Positions 31,819-42,009 of a stretch of 64,000 bases of DNA are shown here, one piece after another (positions within the stretch are counted from its first letter, which is position 1; each line of letters opens with the position of its first letter). The translations under genes were made by a program, and so were the position numbers. The stretch lies in the NCBI RefSeq assembly GCF_013409205.1, contig NZ_JACCAE010000001.1, forward strand, positions 1,178,001 to 1,242,000, read 5' to 3'. The notes beneath the pieces are model-generated. The model was not told where the DNA came from and ran no database searches. It saw only the letters and a program-made list of their open reading frames with translations. The stretch comes from Janibacter cremeus (lineage in GTDB: Bacteria > Actinomycetota > Actinomycetes > Actinomycetales > Dermatophilaceae).

Positions 31819-32975
31819 CCGAAGTTCTTCCCTTCGCCGCGATAGGTGGGCACGACGTCGACGACCTCGTCACCGCGCACCACCACGTACTCGTCGAACC
31901 GCTCGGCGAGCTCCCCCGCCTTGGCGTGCCGGAACCACACGCGGTCCCCGAGGTCGAGGTCTCGAGCGGCCTTGCCGCGCAGGGGCGTCTGCACCTCACC
32001 GGCACCCTCGGAGCTGATGAGGTCCAGCCCCCGGGGGTGATGCACGGATGGCACCCGGTTCGCCCCCGCCGGGCCGGAGGCGATGTACCCGCCGGAGAAG
32101 ACGGTGACGATGTTCTTCGCGGGGCGCCGGACGACGGGCAGCGCGAAGGCCACCGCCGGTTGCGGGCTGAACGCGTCGTAGCCGTCGAAGAGTGTCGGGC
32201 CGACCAGGCCGGAGCCGGCGGCGAGCTCGGTGAGGGCGGGGTCGGTGCCGGTCACCTCGAGCGAGCCGGTGCCGCCACCGTTGACGATGCGAAGGGGGCC
32301 GACCGCCTCCTCGACCGCCCTGCGCACGGCGCCGCGTCGCCGTTGGAGGGAGGCATCGCTGCGTGCCTTGACGAAGCGCACCGCCGCCGAGCTGTCCGGC
32401 AGCCCGGCGATCTGGGCGTCGTAGAACATCAGCCCCACGACCCGCAGCCCCGCCCGACGGGCGGCCGTTGCGACGGCGGCCGCGCGGCGCGGGGAGCGGA
32501 TCGGGCTGCGGCGCACGCCCAGGTGCGCCGGGCCGACCCGCAGCGAGGCGTCGACGTCGATGACGACGCGCACGGGGGCGCCGGCGGGTAGCCAGCGCTG
32601 CAGGGCGTCGACCTGCTCGGCGGAGTCGACGGCGATCGCGATCTCCTCCAGCGCCTGCTCGTCGTGAGCCAACATCTCCAGGGCGCCACGATCCGTCGTC
32701 GGGTAGGCCACGAAGAGGTCCCTCACCCCGGTCCCGGACAACCACAGCGCCTCGCGCAGCGAGTAGGACATCACTCCCGCGAAACCCTCGTGCTCCAGCG
32801 CCCGCTGAAGCAGGTGGCGCACCCGGATCGACTTGCTCGCCACCCGGATCGGCCGCCCGGCGGCACGACGGGCGAGGTCGGCAGCATTGGTGTCAAAGGC
32901 ATCGAGATCGACGACGGCGAAGGGGGCGGCCCGCCCCTGCGTCGCCCTCTCCCAGGCAGTGGCTCGGTTCATCAA
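31815..32975 (-). CDS. Alanine racemase N-terminal-fold PLP protein (amino acid deaminase/aldolase family)
   Basis: A 386-aa fold-type III PLP enzyme of the D-threonine aldolase/D-serine dehydratase-like group. PFAVVDLDAFDTNAADLARRA is followed by the PLP lysine in IRVASKSIR (residue 48 or so); a phosphate-binding VNGGGTGS lies in the middle and the C-terminal D-serine-dehydratase-like part begins near VFSGGYIASGP. It probably acts on a D- or beta-hydroxy amino acid; the reaction cannot be fixed from sequence. It is first gene of a pair with the lactone oxidase. Confidence 0.82.
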   Translation of the reverse strand: MMNRATAWERATQGRAAPFAVVDLDAFDTNAADLARRAAGRPIRVASKSIRVRHLLQRALEHEGFAGVMSYSLREALWLSGTGVRDLFVAYPTTDRGALEMLAHDEQALEEIAIAVDSAEQVDALQRWLPAGAPVRVVIDVDASLRVGPAHLGVRRSPIRSPRRAAAVATAARRAGLRVVGLMFYDAQIAGLPDSSAAVRFVKARSDASLQRRRGAVRRAVEEAVGPLRIVNGGGTGSLEVTGTDPALTELAAGSGLVGPTLFDGYDAFSPQPAVAFALPVVRRPAKNIVTVFSGGYIASGPAGANRVPSVHHPRGLDLISSEGAGEVQTPLRGKAARDLDLGDRVWFRHAKAGELAERFDEYVVVRGDEVVDVVPTYRGEGKNFG

Positions 32976-33079
32976 CCCAACGTTACCCGGGAGTCAATAC
33001 ATCCGGCAGGAACCATGCGGCCGGGTGCAATGACCTGCTGTCGGCGTCGCCGCGGTCCCCGGCGCGTAGCCTCGAGCAG

Positions 33080-34018
33080 GTGACTCGTGAACGCCACGGG
33101 CTCGGCGTCGTGGCCGCCTGGCTCGCTTACGGCATCTGGGGACTCTTCCCCCTGTACTTCCACGCCCTGCGCCCCGCCGGCGCGGACGAGATCCTCGCCC
33201 ACCGGATCCTGTGGACACTCGTGCTCTGCGCCTTCATCCTCGTGCTCCGTCACGAGCTGCTCGACCTGCTGCGGCAGCTGCGCGGTCGGTTGGCGCTCGG
33301 AGTCGGGATCGCGGCCTACCTCATCGGCGTCAACTGGTTCGTCTACGTCTACGCCGTCGGTACCGGACGCACGAACGAGGCGGCTCTGGGCTACTTCCTC
33401 AACCCGATCGTCACCGTCGCCCTCGGGGTACTCGTCCTGGGCGAACGGTTGCGGCGGCTGCAGTGGGTCGCCGTGGGCATCGGCGCCCTGGCCGCCCTCT
33501 ACCTCACCCTCGCCGGGGGCGGGTTGCCGTGGATCTCGCTCGTGCTCGCCTGCTCCTTCGGCGGGTACGGCCTGACCAAGAAGCGCCTCGGCGCCACCCT
33601 GCCGGCACTCAGCTCGTTGTCCGCGGAGACGATCTTCCTCGCCCCTCCCGCGCTGGGCCTGGTGTGGTGGCTCTCGGCGACCGGCGAGTCGACCTTCACC
33701 AGTGAGGGCACCTGGCATCTGCTGCTGCTCGTCTCGGCCGGCGTGGTCACGGCGATCCCGCTGCTGCTCTTCGCCGAGGCGGCCCGACGGATCCCGCTCG
33801 TGACGATCGGGCTGATCCAGTTCATCACCCCCGTGCTGCAGCTGATTGTCAGCGTCACGATCCTGCAGGAGCAGTTGAGCACGCAGCGTTGGGTCGGTTT
33901 CGCGATCGTCTGGGTCGCGTTGATCTTCCTCAGCATCGACTCGCTGGCCACCGCCCGTCGCCGCCGCCGTCCACCTGCCGACGAGGCCGAGTCCTTGGAG
34001 CCGGTCGAGCCCTTGTGA
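33080..34018 (+). CDS. rarD: RarD-type EamA-family membrane transporter
   Basis: A 312-aa permease with ten predicted transmembrane helices in two EamA halves. The RarD N-terminus (GVVAAWLAYGIWGLFPLYF, then LAHRILWTLVLC) and the central segment IGVNWFVYVYAVGTGRTNEAALGYFLNPI are characteristic. GTG start at 33080. The substrate is unknown; E. coli RarD is linked to chloramphenicol sensitivity but its transport role is not settled. Divergent from the PLP-fold gene across 104 bp and convergent with the polyprenyl synthase gene. Confidence 0.92.
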   Translation: MTRERHGLGVVAAWLAYGIWGLFPLYFHALRPAGADEILAHRILWTLVLCAFILVLRHELLDLLRQLRGRLALGVGIAAYLIGVNWFVYVYAVGTGRTNEAALGYFLNPIVTVALGVLVLGERLRRLQWVAVGIGALAALYLTLAGGGLPWISLVLACSFGGYGLTKKRLGATLPALSSLSAETIFLAPPALGLVWWLSATGESTFTSEGTWHLLLLVSAGVVTAIPLLLFAEAARRIPLVTIGLIQFITPVLQLIVSVTILQEQLSTQRWVGFAIVWVALIFLSIDSLATARRRRRPPADEAESLEPVEPL

Positions 34019-34028
34019 CCGGACGGCG

Positions 34029-35042
34029 TCAGCCGACGCGGTGGACGACGCCGTCCATCAGGGCGATGAGCGCCGCCTTGGCGTCGCTGTCCGGCAGCGG
34101 CGCAAGGGCCTCGACGGCCCCGCGGCCGACCGCGAGGGTCTCATCGCGGGCCTGCGCCATCGCGGAGTGGGCCCGCAGCAGCTCCAGGGCCCGGTCGAGA
34201 CGGTCCTGGTCCCTCAGGTCCGAGCGCAGGAGGTCCTGCAGCTCGGCATCGGCCGGGTCCGTGGAGGCCAGGACGTTGAGCACGGGGAGGGTGCGCTTGC
34301 CCTCGCGCAGGTCGGTACCCGGGGTCTTGCCGGTCTCCCCCGACTCGCTCGCGATGTCGATGAGGTCGTCGGCCAGCTGGAAGGCCACTCCCAGCCGCTC
34401 GCCGTACTCGGTCACGGCGGCGACGACGTCGTCCGAGCAGCCGCTGTACATCGCACCGTAGCGGGCGGCGGTGGCGACGAGGACCCCCGTCTTGTCGGCG
34501 AGGACCCCGCGGTAGTACTCACGAGGGTCCTGGCCCTGCGGGCAGGGACGGTCGTCGCGGATCTGCCCCGAGCACAGGCGGATGAACGTCCGCGCCTGGA
34601 TCCTCACCGCGTCGGCACCGAGGTCGGCGATGATGTCCGACGCGGTGCCGAAGAGGAGGTCGCCGACGAGGATCGCCGTCGAGTTGCCGTACAGCGCGTT
34701 GGCGCTCGGCGCACCCCGACGCAGATCGGCCTCGTCCATGACGTCGTCGTGGTACAGGCTGGCCAGGTGGGTCAGCTCGACGCCCGCGGCCGCCGCAACG
34801 ACCTTGTCGTCGATCCCGTCACCCAGCTCGGCGACGAGCATCGTCAGGACCGGACGGAAGCGCTTGCCTCCCGCCTTCGCGAGGTGCAGGTTCGCCTCGG
34901 TGATGAAATCGCTCTCGTTCTGCGCGCGATCGATGATCATCCGCTCGACCCGCTCCAGACCGGCCGCGAGGCGAGTGCTCAGCTCCTCGCTCGTGCGTGG
35001 CAGCGCGAGGAGGGGCGGCGTCGTGCTGGTCGCGTCCGTCAT
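34029..35042 (-). CDS. Polyprenyl diphosphate synthase (menaquinone side-chain)
   Basis: A 337-aa trans-prenyltransferase. The first aspartate-rich motif is DDVMDEADLRRG near residue 98 and the second is DDLIDI near residue 224; both bind the magnesium-diphosphate of the allylic and homoallylic substrates. It makes a long-chain prenyl diphosphate, most likely the tail of menaquinone, given that it is coupled to nuoN by a 4-bp ATGA overlap at the end of the complex I operon. The product chain length cannot be read safely. The RGAPSAN..YGNS segment typical of heptaprenyl/octaprenyl synthases of actinomycetes is present. Confidence 0.93.
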   Translation of the reverse strand: MTDATSTTPPLLALPRTSEELSTRLAAGLERVERMIIDRAQNESDFITEANLHLAKAGGKRFRPVLTMLVAELGDGIDDKVVAAAAGVELTHLASLYHDDVMDEADLRRGAPSANALYGNSTAILVGDLLFGTASDIIADLGADAVRIQARTFIRLCSGQIRDDRPCPQGQDPREYYRGVLADKTGVLVATAARYGAMYSGCSDDVVAAVTEYGERLGVAFQLADDLIDIASESGETGKTPGTDLREGKRTLPVLNVLASTDPADAELQDLLRSDLRDQDRLDRALELLRAHSAMAQARDETLAVGRGAVEALAPLPDSDAKAALIALMDGVVHRVG

Positions 35043-36604
35043 CGCGTGATGAGCACGCTGGACTGCTCGGCGAGCTCGAGCAGCGGGCCGGGGTAGACAC
35101 CCAGGACGATCGTCACGAGGACGCCGACGGTGATGACCAGGAGCGACATCGTGGCCGGCGTCGCGACCACGACCTCACCCGTGGGCTCGGTGAAGTACAT
35201 GAGCACGATCAGGCGCACGTAGACGAAGGCCGTGACGGCCGAGGCCAGCACACCGATGACGACCAGCACCGTCCCGGAGAGACCACCGTGCTCCAGGGCG
35301 GGCATGAACGCCGCGACCTTGGCCGTGAAGCCCGAGGTCAGCGGGATTCCGGCGAAGGCCAACATCAGCAGCGAGAAGGCCGCCGAGATCCACGGGTGCC
35401 GACGACCCAGCCCGGCCCACTGGGACAGGTGGGTCGCCTCGGCCTCACGCTCGCGCACGAGGTGGACGATGGCGAAGACCGCGATGGTCGAGATGCCGTA
35501 GGAGACGACGTAGAAGAGCACACCCGTGATGGCCGTGACGTCGAAGGCGATCAGGGCCACGAGGATGAAGCCGGCGTGCGAGATCGCCGAGTAGGCGAGC
35601 AGTCGCTTGATGTCCGTCTGGGTGACCGACAGGACCGCACCGACGACCATGGTCAGGGCGGCGATGACGACGACACCCATGTGCCACTCCCACCGGGTGG
35701 TCTCCAACCCGACGTAGAGCAGCCGGACCAGCGCACCGAAGGCAGCGGCCTTGGTCGCGGCGGCCATGAAACCGGTGACGGGGCTGGGCGCGCCCTGGTA
35801 GACGTCCGGGGTCCACGAGTGGAACGGGACGGCCCCGACCTTGAAGAGCAGGCCGATGATGACCATGGCGACGCCGGGCAGCAGCAGGCCCTCGAAGTTG
35901 CCGTTCGAGGTGCTCGTGGCCTCGGCGATGTCGGCCAGGTGCAGTGATCCGGCGTAACCGTAGAGCAGTGCTGCGCCGAAGAGGAAGAAACCGGAGGAGA
36001 AGGCGCCGAGCAGGAAGTACTTCATCGCGGCCTCCTGCGAGAGCAGCCGGCGACGCCGGGCCAGGCCCGACATCAGGTACAGCGGCAGCGACAGGACCTC
36101 CAGCGCGACGAACATCGTCAGCAGGTCGTTCGACGCCGGGAAGAGCAGCATGCCGGCCAGCGCGAAGAGCGTCAGCGGGAAGACCTCGGTGGTCCCCCAG
36201 CCCCTGCGGGCCGCCTGTGCCTCGAGGTTGGACCCCGGGCTCGCCGCACCCATCGGGGTGAAGGCATCGGCGGTCTCACCACCGAGGCGGTCTGCCATCA
36301 CCAGCAGTCCGAGCAGGCCCAGGACGAGCAGCGCACCCTGGAAGAAGCGGGTGGTCTCGTCGACGACGACGGTGCCGCCGACGGTCACCCCGACCTGGTC
36401 ACCGGTCATCAGGACCAGGGCGGCGAAGGAGAGCACGACCGTGGCCAGCGCGACGACCACCTGGGTCAGGTGGCGACTCGGGCGGCGGACGAAGGCCTCG
36501 ACGAGCACTCCGACGAAGGCGCCCACGAGGAGCACGATCATCGGCGAGAGCGCCCAGTAGCTGATCTGGGGCGCTTCGAAGGCGATGGGCAGGACGAAGG
36601 GCAT
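35039..36604 (-). CDS. nuoN: NADH-quinone oxidoreductase subunit N, cluster 2
   Basis: A 521-aa antiporter-like membrane subunit. TM5 Glu is in FVALEVLSLPLYLMSG and TM7 Lys in GLLFKVGAVPFHSWTPDVYQGAP, as in ordinary NuoN. Its ATG forms a 1-nt TGATG junction with the nuoM stop, and its stop overlaps the polyprenyl synthase ATG. A polar stretch near residues 110-135 lies between helices but is not related to the dispersed repeat found in the cluster 1 copy. Confidence 0.96.
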   Translation of the reverse strand: MPFVLPIAFEAPQISYWALSPMIVLLVGAFVGVLVEAFVRRPSRHLTQVVVALATVVLSFAALVLMTGDQVGVTVGGTVVVDETTRFFQGALLVLGLLGLLVMADRLGGETADAFTPMGAASPGSNLEAQAARRGWGTTEVFPLTLFALAGMLLFPASNDLLTMFVALEVLSLPLYLMSGLARRRRLLSQEAAMKYFLLGAFSSGFFLFGAALLYGYAGSLHLADIAEATSTSNGNFEGLLLPGVAMVIIGLLFKVGAVPFHSWTPDVYQGAPSPVTGFMAAATKAAAFGALVRLLYVGLETTRWEWHMGVVVIAALTMVVGAVLSVTQTDIKRLLAYSAISHAGFILVALIAFDVTAITGVLFYVVSYGISTIAVFAIVHLVREREAEATHLSQWAGLGRRHPWISAAFSLLMLAFAGIPLTSGFTAKVAAFMPALEHGGLSGTVLVVIGVLASAVTAFVYVRLIVLMYFTEPTGEVVVATPATMSLLVITVGVLVTIVLGVYPGPLLELAEQSSVLITR

Positions 36605-38310
36605 CAGTGGTCACTCCCGGAGGTCGAGCTGGCATCGGCCGGCCCAGAGGGTGCGGTCGGGGCCACGTCTGAGACACCGACGATCTCGAGGGTGCGCTCG
36701 ACGGCGGGGTTGAGCGTGTCCAGCACCGGCGCGGGGAAGAACCCGAGCAGCACCAGCGAAGCCACGATCGGAGCCATGACGACCTTCTCCCGCAGGCCGA
36801 GGTCCGCCACCGCTGCGGGCAGGCGACGGGCCGGGCGGGCGGCGTCGACGTCCGCACGCACGTACTGCACGTCCGCGGGGGCCGGCGACTCGACCCCCTT
36901 CGAGGCGCCCACGCGGTGCGTGGGACCCACTTCGTCGCTCCTCAGGACATCGCCTTCGTCCGACTCCCCGATGACCGGTGGCGGACCGGTGAAGATCCGC
37001 TTGTACATCAGCAGGATGTACAGGGCCGCGAGGACGACGGCCCACACGGCGAACGCGGTCGCGACCGGGTGGCGTCCCCACGTACCCGCGATGACCAGGA
37101 ACTCGGAGACGAAGGGCGACAGGCCCGGCAGCGACAGGCTCGCCAGGCCGGCGAGCAGGAACAGCCCGGCGAGCACGGGGGTGACCCGCTGCCAGCCGCC
37201 GTAGTCGTCGATGCGCTGGCTGCCACGACGCACGATGAGCATCCCTGCGAGAAGGAAGAGCGCTGCCGTGGCGAAGCCGTGGTTGACCATGTACAGGTTG
37301 CTGCCGGCGTGGGAAGCCGACGTGAAGGCGAAGATGCCCAGCACGATGAAGCCGAAGTGGCTGATCGAGGTGAAGGCGATCAGGCGCATCATGTCCTCCT
37401 GGCCGATGGCCAGGATCGCGCCGTAGAGCACGGAGAATACCGCGAGGACGATGACCACCGGGCTGGCCCACTGGCTGGCCTCCGGGAAGAGCTGGAGGCA
37501 GAAGCGGATCATCCCGAAGGTGCCGACCTTGTCGAGCACACCGACGAGCAGCGTCGCCACCGCCGGCTTGGACGCGGCGGCCGCGTCCGGGAGCCAGGTG
37601 TGGACCGGCCACATCGGCGCCTTGACCGCGAAGGCGATGAAGAAGGCGATGAACAACCAGCGGCCGGTCGTCGTGCTCATCTGCAGACCGGTGAGGTTCT
37701 CGACGAGGAAGCCGTCCGCACCACCGGGTCCCTGGACGTAGAGGGCGATGACACCGACGAGCATGATCAGTCCGCCGGCGAGGCTGAAGAGCAGGAACTT
37801 CAGCGCCGCACCGCGACGGTTGTCCCCGCCGAACATCCCGATGAGGAAGTACACCGGGATGAGCATCGCCTCGAAGAAGACGTAGAAGAGGAAGACGTCG
37901 GTCGCGGCGAAGACACCGACCATGAAGGGCAGCAGCAGCAGTAGAAGGGCGAAGTACCCCTTCTCCCGCGAACCACCCTCGGGGATGTCGTGCCAGGCGG
38001 CGAGCAGGCAGACAGGGGTGAGCACGAGCGCCATGAGGATCAGGGCGATGGCGATGCCGTCGACGCCGAGCGCGTAGCTGACCCCGAGCTGCGGGATCCA
38101 CTCGTGCTGCTCGACCATCTGGAACTGCTCGCTGGAACCGCGGGTGAAGCTCGTCGCCGTGGCGACGACACCCAGCAGCAGGGTGAGCAAGGAGACTCCG
38201 AGGGCGACCGGCTTGGCCAGCGCGGCGTTGCGTGAGGGCAGCGCCGCGACCACGCCCGCGCCGACGAGCGGCACGACGATCAGCAGGGAGAGCCAGGGCA
38301 TGTTGTCCAT
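36604..38310 (-). CDS. nuoM: NADH-quinone oxidoreductase subunit M, cluster 2 (with repeat-derived loop)
   Basis: A 568-aa membrane subunit with TM5 Glu in FYVFFEAMLIPVYFLIGMFGG and TM7 Lys in FAVKAPMWPVHTWLPDA. The start chosen ([10 protein letters not shown], 38310) forms a TGATG junction with the nuoL stop. A long polar loop, about residues 445-505, separates the last two helices; residues 456-471 within it are encoded by a module of the dispersed repeat (36899-36944), so the loop has grown by in-frame repeat insertion. The proton-channel helices are untouched. Confidence 0.95.
   Translation of the reverse strand: MDNMPWLSLLIVVPLVGAGVVAALPSRNAALAKPVALGVSLLTLLLGVVATATSFTRGSSEQFQMVEQHEWIPQLGVSYALGVDGIAIALILMALVLTPVCLLAAWHDIPEGGSREKGYFALLLLLLPFMVGVFAATDVFLFYVFFEAMLIPVYFLIGMFGGDNRRGAALKFLLFSLAGGLIMLVGVIALYVQGPGGADGFLVENLTGLQMSTTTGRWLFIAFFIAFAVKAPMWPVHTWLPDAAAASKPAVATLLVGVLDKVGTFGMIRFCLQLFPEASQWASPVVIVLAVFSVLYGAILAIGQEDMMRLIAFTSISHFGFIVLGIFAFTSASHAGSNLYMVNHGFATAALFLLAGMLIVRRGSQRIDDYGGWQRVTPVLAGLFLLAGLASLSLPGLSPFVSEFLVIAGTWGRHPVATAFAVWAVVLAALYILLMYKRIFTGPPPVIGESDEGDVLRSDEVGPTHRVGASKGVESPAPADVQYVRADVDAARPARRLPAAVADLGLREKVVMAPIVASLVLLGFFPAPVLDTLNPAVERTLEIVGVSDVAPTAPSGPADASSTSGSDH
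36899..36944. repeat. Dispersed repeat module inside nuoM (cluster 2)
   Basis: On the minus strand: TGAGGAGCGACGAAG, then the hairpin module TGGGTCCCACG..CGTGGGC, then GCCTCGAA. These are the same building blocks, in a different order, as at 16283-16429. The frame of nuoM is kept. Confidence 0.75.
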
Positions 38311-40259
38311 CAGTTGATCACCCACAGTGCTCCGAGGAAGGCGACGACGCCCGCGAGCATCGTCAGGGCATACGAGCGCGCGAAGCCGTTCTGGGCCCGC
38401 CGCAACCAGTTCGCGCTGCGCGCGATCGTGCGGGACAGACCGCCGACCGCGCCGGTGTCGACGACGTCACGGTCGACCTCGACCAGACCACGGGTGAGCT
38501 TGATGCCCGGGCCCATGAGCAGGATCTCGTTGAGGTCGTCCTGGTAGAGGTCCTTGCGGGCCGCGCGGGTCAGGGCCGAACCGACGGGGGCCACGGTGGG
38601 CACCTCGTCCCGGCCGTAGACCAGCCAGGCCCAGACGGCACCGATCGCGACGACGACCATCGTGGCGATGATCAGCACCGCCACCGGCAGCACCGGCTCG
38701 TCGTGGTCGGCGTGGCCGAGCGTCGGCTCCAGCCACGTGGAGATCGGCGCGACCGTCGCCAGGACGAGACCCAGGAACGCCGAACCGACGGCGAGGACCA
38801 TCATCGGGATGGTCATCGTCAGCGGCGACTCGTGCGGGTCGACGTCATCGCTCCAGCGCTTCTTGCCGTGGAAGGTCATGAAGAACAGGCGCGACATGTA
38901 GAAGGCGGTGATGCCGGCACCGATGAGTGCGGCCAGACCGAAGACCCACGGGCGCCAGCCCTCACCGATGAAGGCGGCCTCGATGATCTTGTCCTTGCTC
39001 CAGAAGCCGGAGAAGGGGGGAACACCCAGGATCGCGAGCCAGCCGAGGCCGAAGGTGATCCAGGTGATCTTCATCATCCCGGAGAGGCCGCCGAAGCGGC
39101 GCATGTCGACCTGGTCGTTCATCCCGTGCATCACCGAACCGGCGCCGAGGAACATGCCGGCCTTGAAGAAGCCGTGCGTGATCAGGTGGAAGATCGCGAA
39201 GGCGTAGCCGACCGGACCGAGGCCTGCGGCGAGCATCATGTAGCCGATCTGGCTCATCGTGGACGCGGCGAGGGCCTTCTTCAGGTCGTCCTTCGCACAC
39301 CCGACGATCGCTCCGTAGACGAGGGTGATCGCGCCGACGATGACGACGGCGAGCTGTGCGTTCGGCGCGGCGTCGAAGAGGACGTGGCTGCGCACGATGA
39401 GGTAGACGCCTGCGGTGACCATCGTCGCCGCGTGGATCAGGGCCGAGACCGGGGTCGGGCCGGCCATGGCGTCTCCCAGCCAGGACTGCAGCGGGAACTG
39501 CGCCGACTTGCCGCACGCGGCGAGCAGCAGGAGCAGGCCGATACCGGTGGCCGCGGCCTCGCTCGCACCGGAGACTCCCTCGTTGACCGCGCCGAAGTCG
39601 GCGGTGCCGAAGGTCGCGAACATCATCGACATCGCCAGGATCAGCCCGACGTCACCGACACGGTTGACGACGAAGGCCTTGTTCGCGGCAGTGGCGTAGG
39701 CCGGGTTGTGGTTCCAGAAGCCGATGAGCAGCCAGGACGCCAGGCCGACGCCCTCCCAGCCGACGAAGAGCAGGAGGTAGGAGTCGGCGAGGACGAGCAG
39801 GAGCATCGACGCCACGAAGAGGTTCAGGTAGGCGAAGAAGCGACGCTTGTCCGGGTCGTGCTCCATGTACCCGATTGAGTAGACGTGGATCAGCGACCCG
39901 ACGAAGGTCACCAGCAGGACGAAGGCCACCGACAGCGGGTCGATGAGCAGTCCGGCCGTCACGTCGATCGACCCGGCGGGGACCCAGTTGTACAGCTCGA
40001 TCGACGCGGCTCGCTCGGAGGGGTCCTTCGCCAGCAGCGCCACGAAGATCGCGGCCCCGACGACGAAGGAGGCCCAGGACAGGGCGGTCGCGAGCAGGGG
40101 ACCGAAGGAGTCGGTGAGCCGGCCGCCGAGGAGCAGCAGCGCAGCACCGAGCAGTGGCAGGGCGACGAGCAACCAGCCGAGGGCGGTGACCCCCGAGGCC
40201 GGCCCGGGCGCGGCGACCGCGCTCCCCTGGGCAGCCGTCGCAGACAGTGCGGTGAGCAA
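38310..40259 (-). CDS. nuoL: NADH-quinone oxidoreductase subunit L, cluster 2
   Basis: A 649-aa distal antiporter-like subunit. The conserved segment [23 protein letters not shown]5 Glu ([18 protein letters not shown]) and TM7 Lys ([22 protein letters not shown]) are intact. The start appears to be TTG ([10 protein letters not shown]), supported by AAGGAG 7 nt upstream; no ATG or GTG fits better. The nuoK stop lies 9 bp upstream. Confidence 0.95.
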   Translation of the reverse strand: MLTALSATAAQGSAVAAPGPASGVTALGWLLVALPLLGAALLLLGGRLTDSFGPLLATALSWASFVVGAAIFVALLAKDPSERAASIELYNWVPAGSIDVTAGLLIDPLSVAFVLLVTFVGSLIHVYSIGYMEHDPDKRRFFAYLNLFVASMLLLVLADSYLLLFVGWEGVGLASWLLIGFWNHNPAYATAANKAFVVNRVGDVGLILAMSMMFATFGTADFGAVNEGVSGASEAAATGIGLLLLLAACGKSAQFPLQSWLGDAMAGPTPVSALIHAATMVTAGVYLIVRSHVLFDAAPNAQLAVVIVGAITLVYGAIVGCAKDDLKKALAASTMSQIGYMMLAAGLGPVGYAFAIFHLITHGFFKAGMFLGAGSVMHGMNDQVDMRRFGGLSGMMKITWITFGLGWLAILGVPPFSGFWSKDKIIEAAFIGEGWRPWVFGLAALIGAGITAFYMSRLFFMTFHGKKRWSDDVDPHESPLTMTIPMMVLAVGSAFLGLVLATVAPISTWLEPTLGHADHDEPVLPVAVLIIATMVVVAIGAVWAWLVYGRDEVPTVAPVGSALTRAARKDLYQDDLNEILLMGPGIKLTRGLVEVDRDVVDTGAVGGLSRTIARSANWLRRAQNGFARSYALTMLAGVVAFLGALWVIN

Positions 40260-40268
40260 GGTGGCTCC

Positions 40269-40568
40269 TTACAGCTTCAGCAGGTTGGCGTCGTCGACCG
40301 AAGCCGACCGGCGGGCACGGAAGACGGCCATGATGATGGCCAGACCGACGACGACCTCGGCCGCGGCGACGACCATCACGAACATCGCGATGACCTGTCC
40401 CTCGACCGAGCCGTGCATGCGGGCAAAGGTGACGAAGACGAGCGACGCTGCGTTGAGCATGAGCTCGACACCCATGAAGACGATGATCGCGTTGCGCCGC
40501 AGCAGGACGGTCGCACTGCCGATCGTGAAGAGGATGATCGCCAGGTAGATGTAGTTCAGCGGGCTCAC
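40269..40568 (-). CDS. nuoK: NADH-quinone oxidoreductase subunit K, cluster 2
   Basis: A 99-aa three-helix membrane subunit with both conserved glutamates ([20 protein letters not shown] and [13 protein letters not shown]). GTG start overlapping the nuoJ stop (GTGA). This copy is much closer to canonical NuoK than the cluster 1 copy. Confidence 0.96.
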   Translation of the reverse strand: MSPLNYIYLAIILFTIGSATVLLRRNAIIVFMGVELMLNAASLVFVTFARMHGSVEGQVIAMFVMVVAAAEVVVGLAIIMAVFRARRSASVDDANLLKL

Positions 40569-41380
40569 TGCTGCCTCCCTTCGGGCGTGCCCTTGGAGGC
40601 CGTACGGCCCAGGGACTCGGTCGACTCGTCGTCCACGAGGCTCTCGCGCTCGTCGATCTCGGTGTAACGGGTCGGCGCCGTGACCTGCTCACGAGCGGCC
40701 AGAACGCGGTTGATCGACAACTCGGAGATGCTGCCGTCGGGCAGCAGCGCCGGGGTGTCGACCGCGTTGTGGCGGGCGTAGACGCCCGGGACGGGAAGGC
40801 CGGCGAGGTGCTCGCCCTCGCGGAACCGCCTCTCCATCCACTCCTTCTGCGTGGGCTTGGCGATGATCCGCTCGCGGTGCGCGAAGGTCATCGCGCCGAG
40901 CGCGGCGATGGTCAGCAGGGCGGCCGTGACCTCGAAGAGCCAGACGTACTTGCCGAAGATGAGGTAGGCGATGGCCTCGACGTTGCCCGGGTCGGTGTTG
41001 ACCGCGGTCAGGTTCGGGTCGCCGGTGTAGGTGACACGACCGATGGCCCCGACGAGCAGGACGACCAGGCCGAGGGACAGCAGCACGGTCATCAGGCGCT
41101 GGCCCTTGAGGGTCTCGACGAGCGAGTCCGAGTGGTCGACGCCGACGAGCATGACGACGAAGAGGAAGAGCATCATCACGGCGCCGGTGTAGACGAAGAT
41201 GTGCACGATGCCCAGGAAGGGCGCTTCCTGCAGGAGGTAGAACGCCCCGACGACGATCATGGTCGTCACCATGCCGATGGCCGCGTGCACCGCCTTGCGG
41301 GCGAAGAGCAGTGCGAGTGCCCCCGGGACGGCGACGGCGCTGAGCAGCCAGAAGAGGACGGCCTCACCGGTGCCGGTCAT
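40565..41380 (-). CDS. nuoJ: NADH-quinone oxidoreductase subunit J, cluster 2
   Basis: A 271-aa membrane subunit. Helix 3 with [24 protein letters not shown] is the NuoJ signature. After the fifth helix (residue 170 or so) comes a hydrophilic tail of about 100 residues rich in Glu, Arg and Ser, longer than the E. coli protein but common in actinomycetes. ATG at 41380 overlaps the nuoI stop. Confidence 0.95.
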   Translation of the reverse strand: MTGTGEAVLFWLLSAVAVPGALALLFARKAVHAAIGMVTTMIVVGAFYLLQEAPFLGIVHIFVYTGAVMMLFLFVVMLVGVDHSDSLVETLKGQRLMTVLLSLGLVVLLVGAIGRVTYTGDPNLTAVNTDPGNVEAIAYLIFGKYVWLFEVTAALLTIAALGAMTFAHRERIIAKPTQKEWMERRFREGEHLAGLPVPGVYARHNAVDTPALLPDGSISELSINRVLAAREQVTAPTRYTEIDERESLVDDESTESLGRTASKGTPEGRQQ

Positions 41381-42009
41381 CGAACGTCCTCCGAGTGCTC
41401 GTCCGTCGTGGTCGCGCCGGTCTCGTCGACGGCGTGCCGGTTGACCCACTCACGCTGCTCGTCGGTCGCCGAGGCCACCTTGCCGTTGTAGTAGTCACGC
41501 TCGTCCATGCCCTCGGCCATCGGGTGGGGCGCGGAGATCATGCCCTCCTGCAGTGGCGCGAGCAGCTGCTCCTTGGTGAAGATCAGGTCGGCGCGGTTGT
41601 TGTCGGCCAGCTCGTACTCGTTGGTCATCGTCAGCGCACGCGTCGGGCACGCCTCGATGCACAGGCCGCAGAAGATACAGCGCAGGTAGTTGATCTGGTA
41701 GATGTGCCCGTACCGCTCGCCGGGGCTGAAGCGCAGTCCCCGCTCGTCGTCGTTGTCCGCCCCCTCGACCAGGATCGCGTCCGCAGGGCACGCCCAGGCG
41801 CACAGCTCGCAGCCGATGCACTTCTCCAGACCGTCGGGGTGACGGTTGAGCTGGTGACGCCCGTGGAACCGTGGCTGGGTCGGCCACTTCACCTCGGGGT
41901 ACTCCTGCGTGGCGACCTTGCGGAACATCGTGGAGAAGGTCACCCCGAATCCGGCAACGGGGGCGAAGAGGTCTGCAAAGAACCCGCCCTTGGTCTCGTC
42001 ATCAGCCAC
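41377..42009 (-). CDS. nuoI: NADH-quinone oxidoreductase subunit I, cluster 2
   Basis: A 210-aa subunit with two 4Fe-4S motifs, [16 protein letters not shown] and [16 protein letters not shown], complete. The start is GTG ([11 protein letters not shown]) at 42009, inside the last codons of nuoH (8-bp overlap). It relays electrons from NuoG to NuoB. The C-terminal 60 residues are acidic and unlike the cluster 1 copy. Confidence 0.96.
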   Translation of the reverse strand: MADDETKGGFFADLFAPVAGFGVTFSTMFRKVATQEYPEVKWPTQPRFHGRHQLNRHPDGLEKCIGCELCAWACPADAILVEGADNDDERGLRFSPGERYGHIYQINYLRCIFCGLCIEACPTRALTMTNEYELADNNRADLIFTKEQLLAPLQEGMISAPHPMAEGMDERDYYNGKVASATDEQREWVNRHAVDETGATTTDEHSEDVR

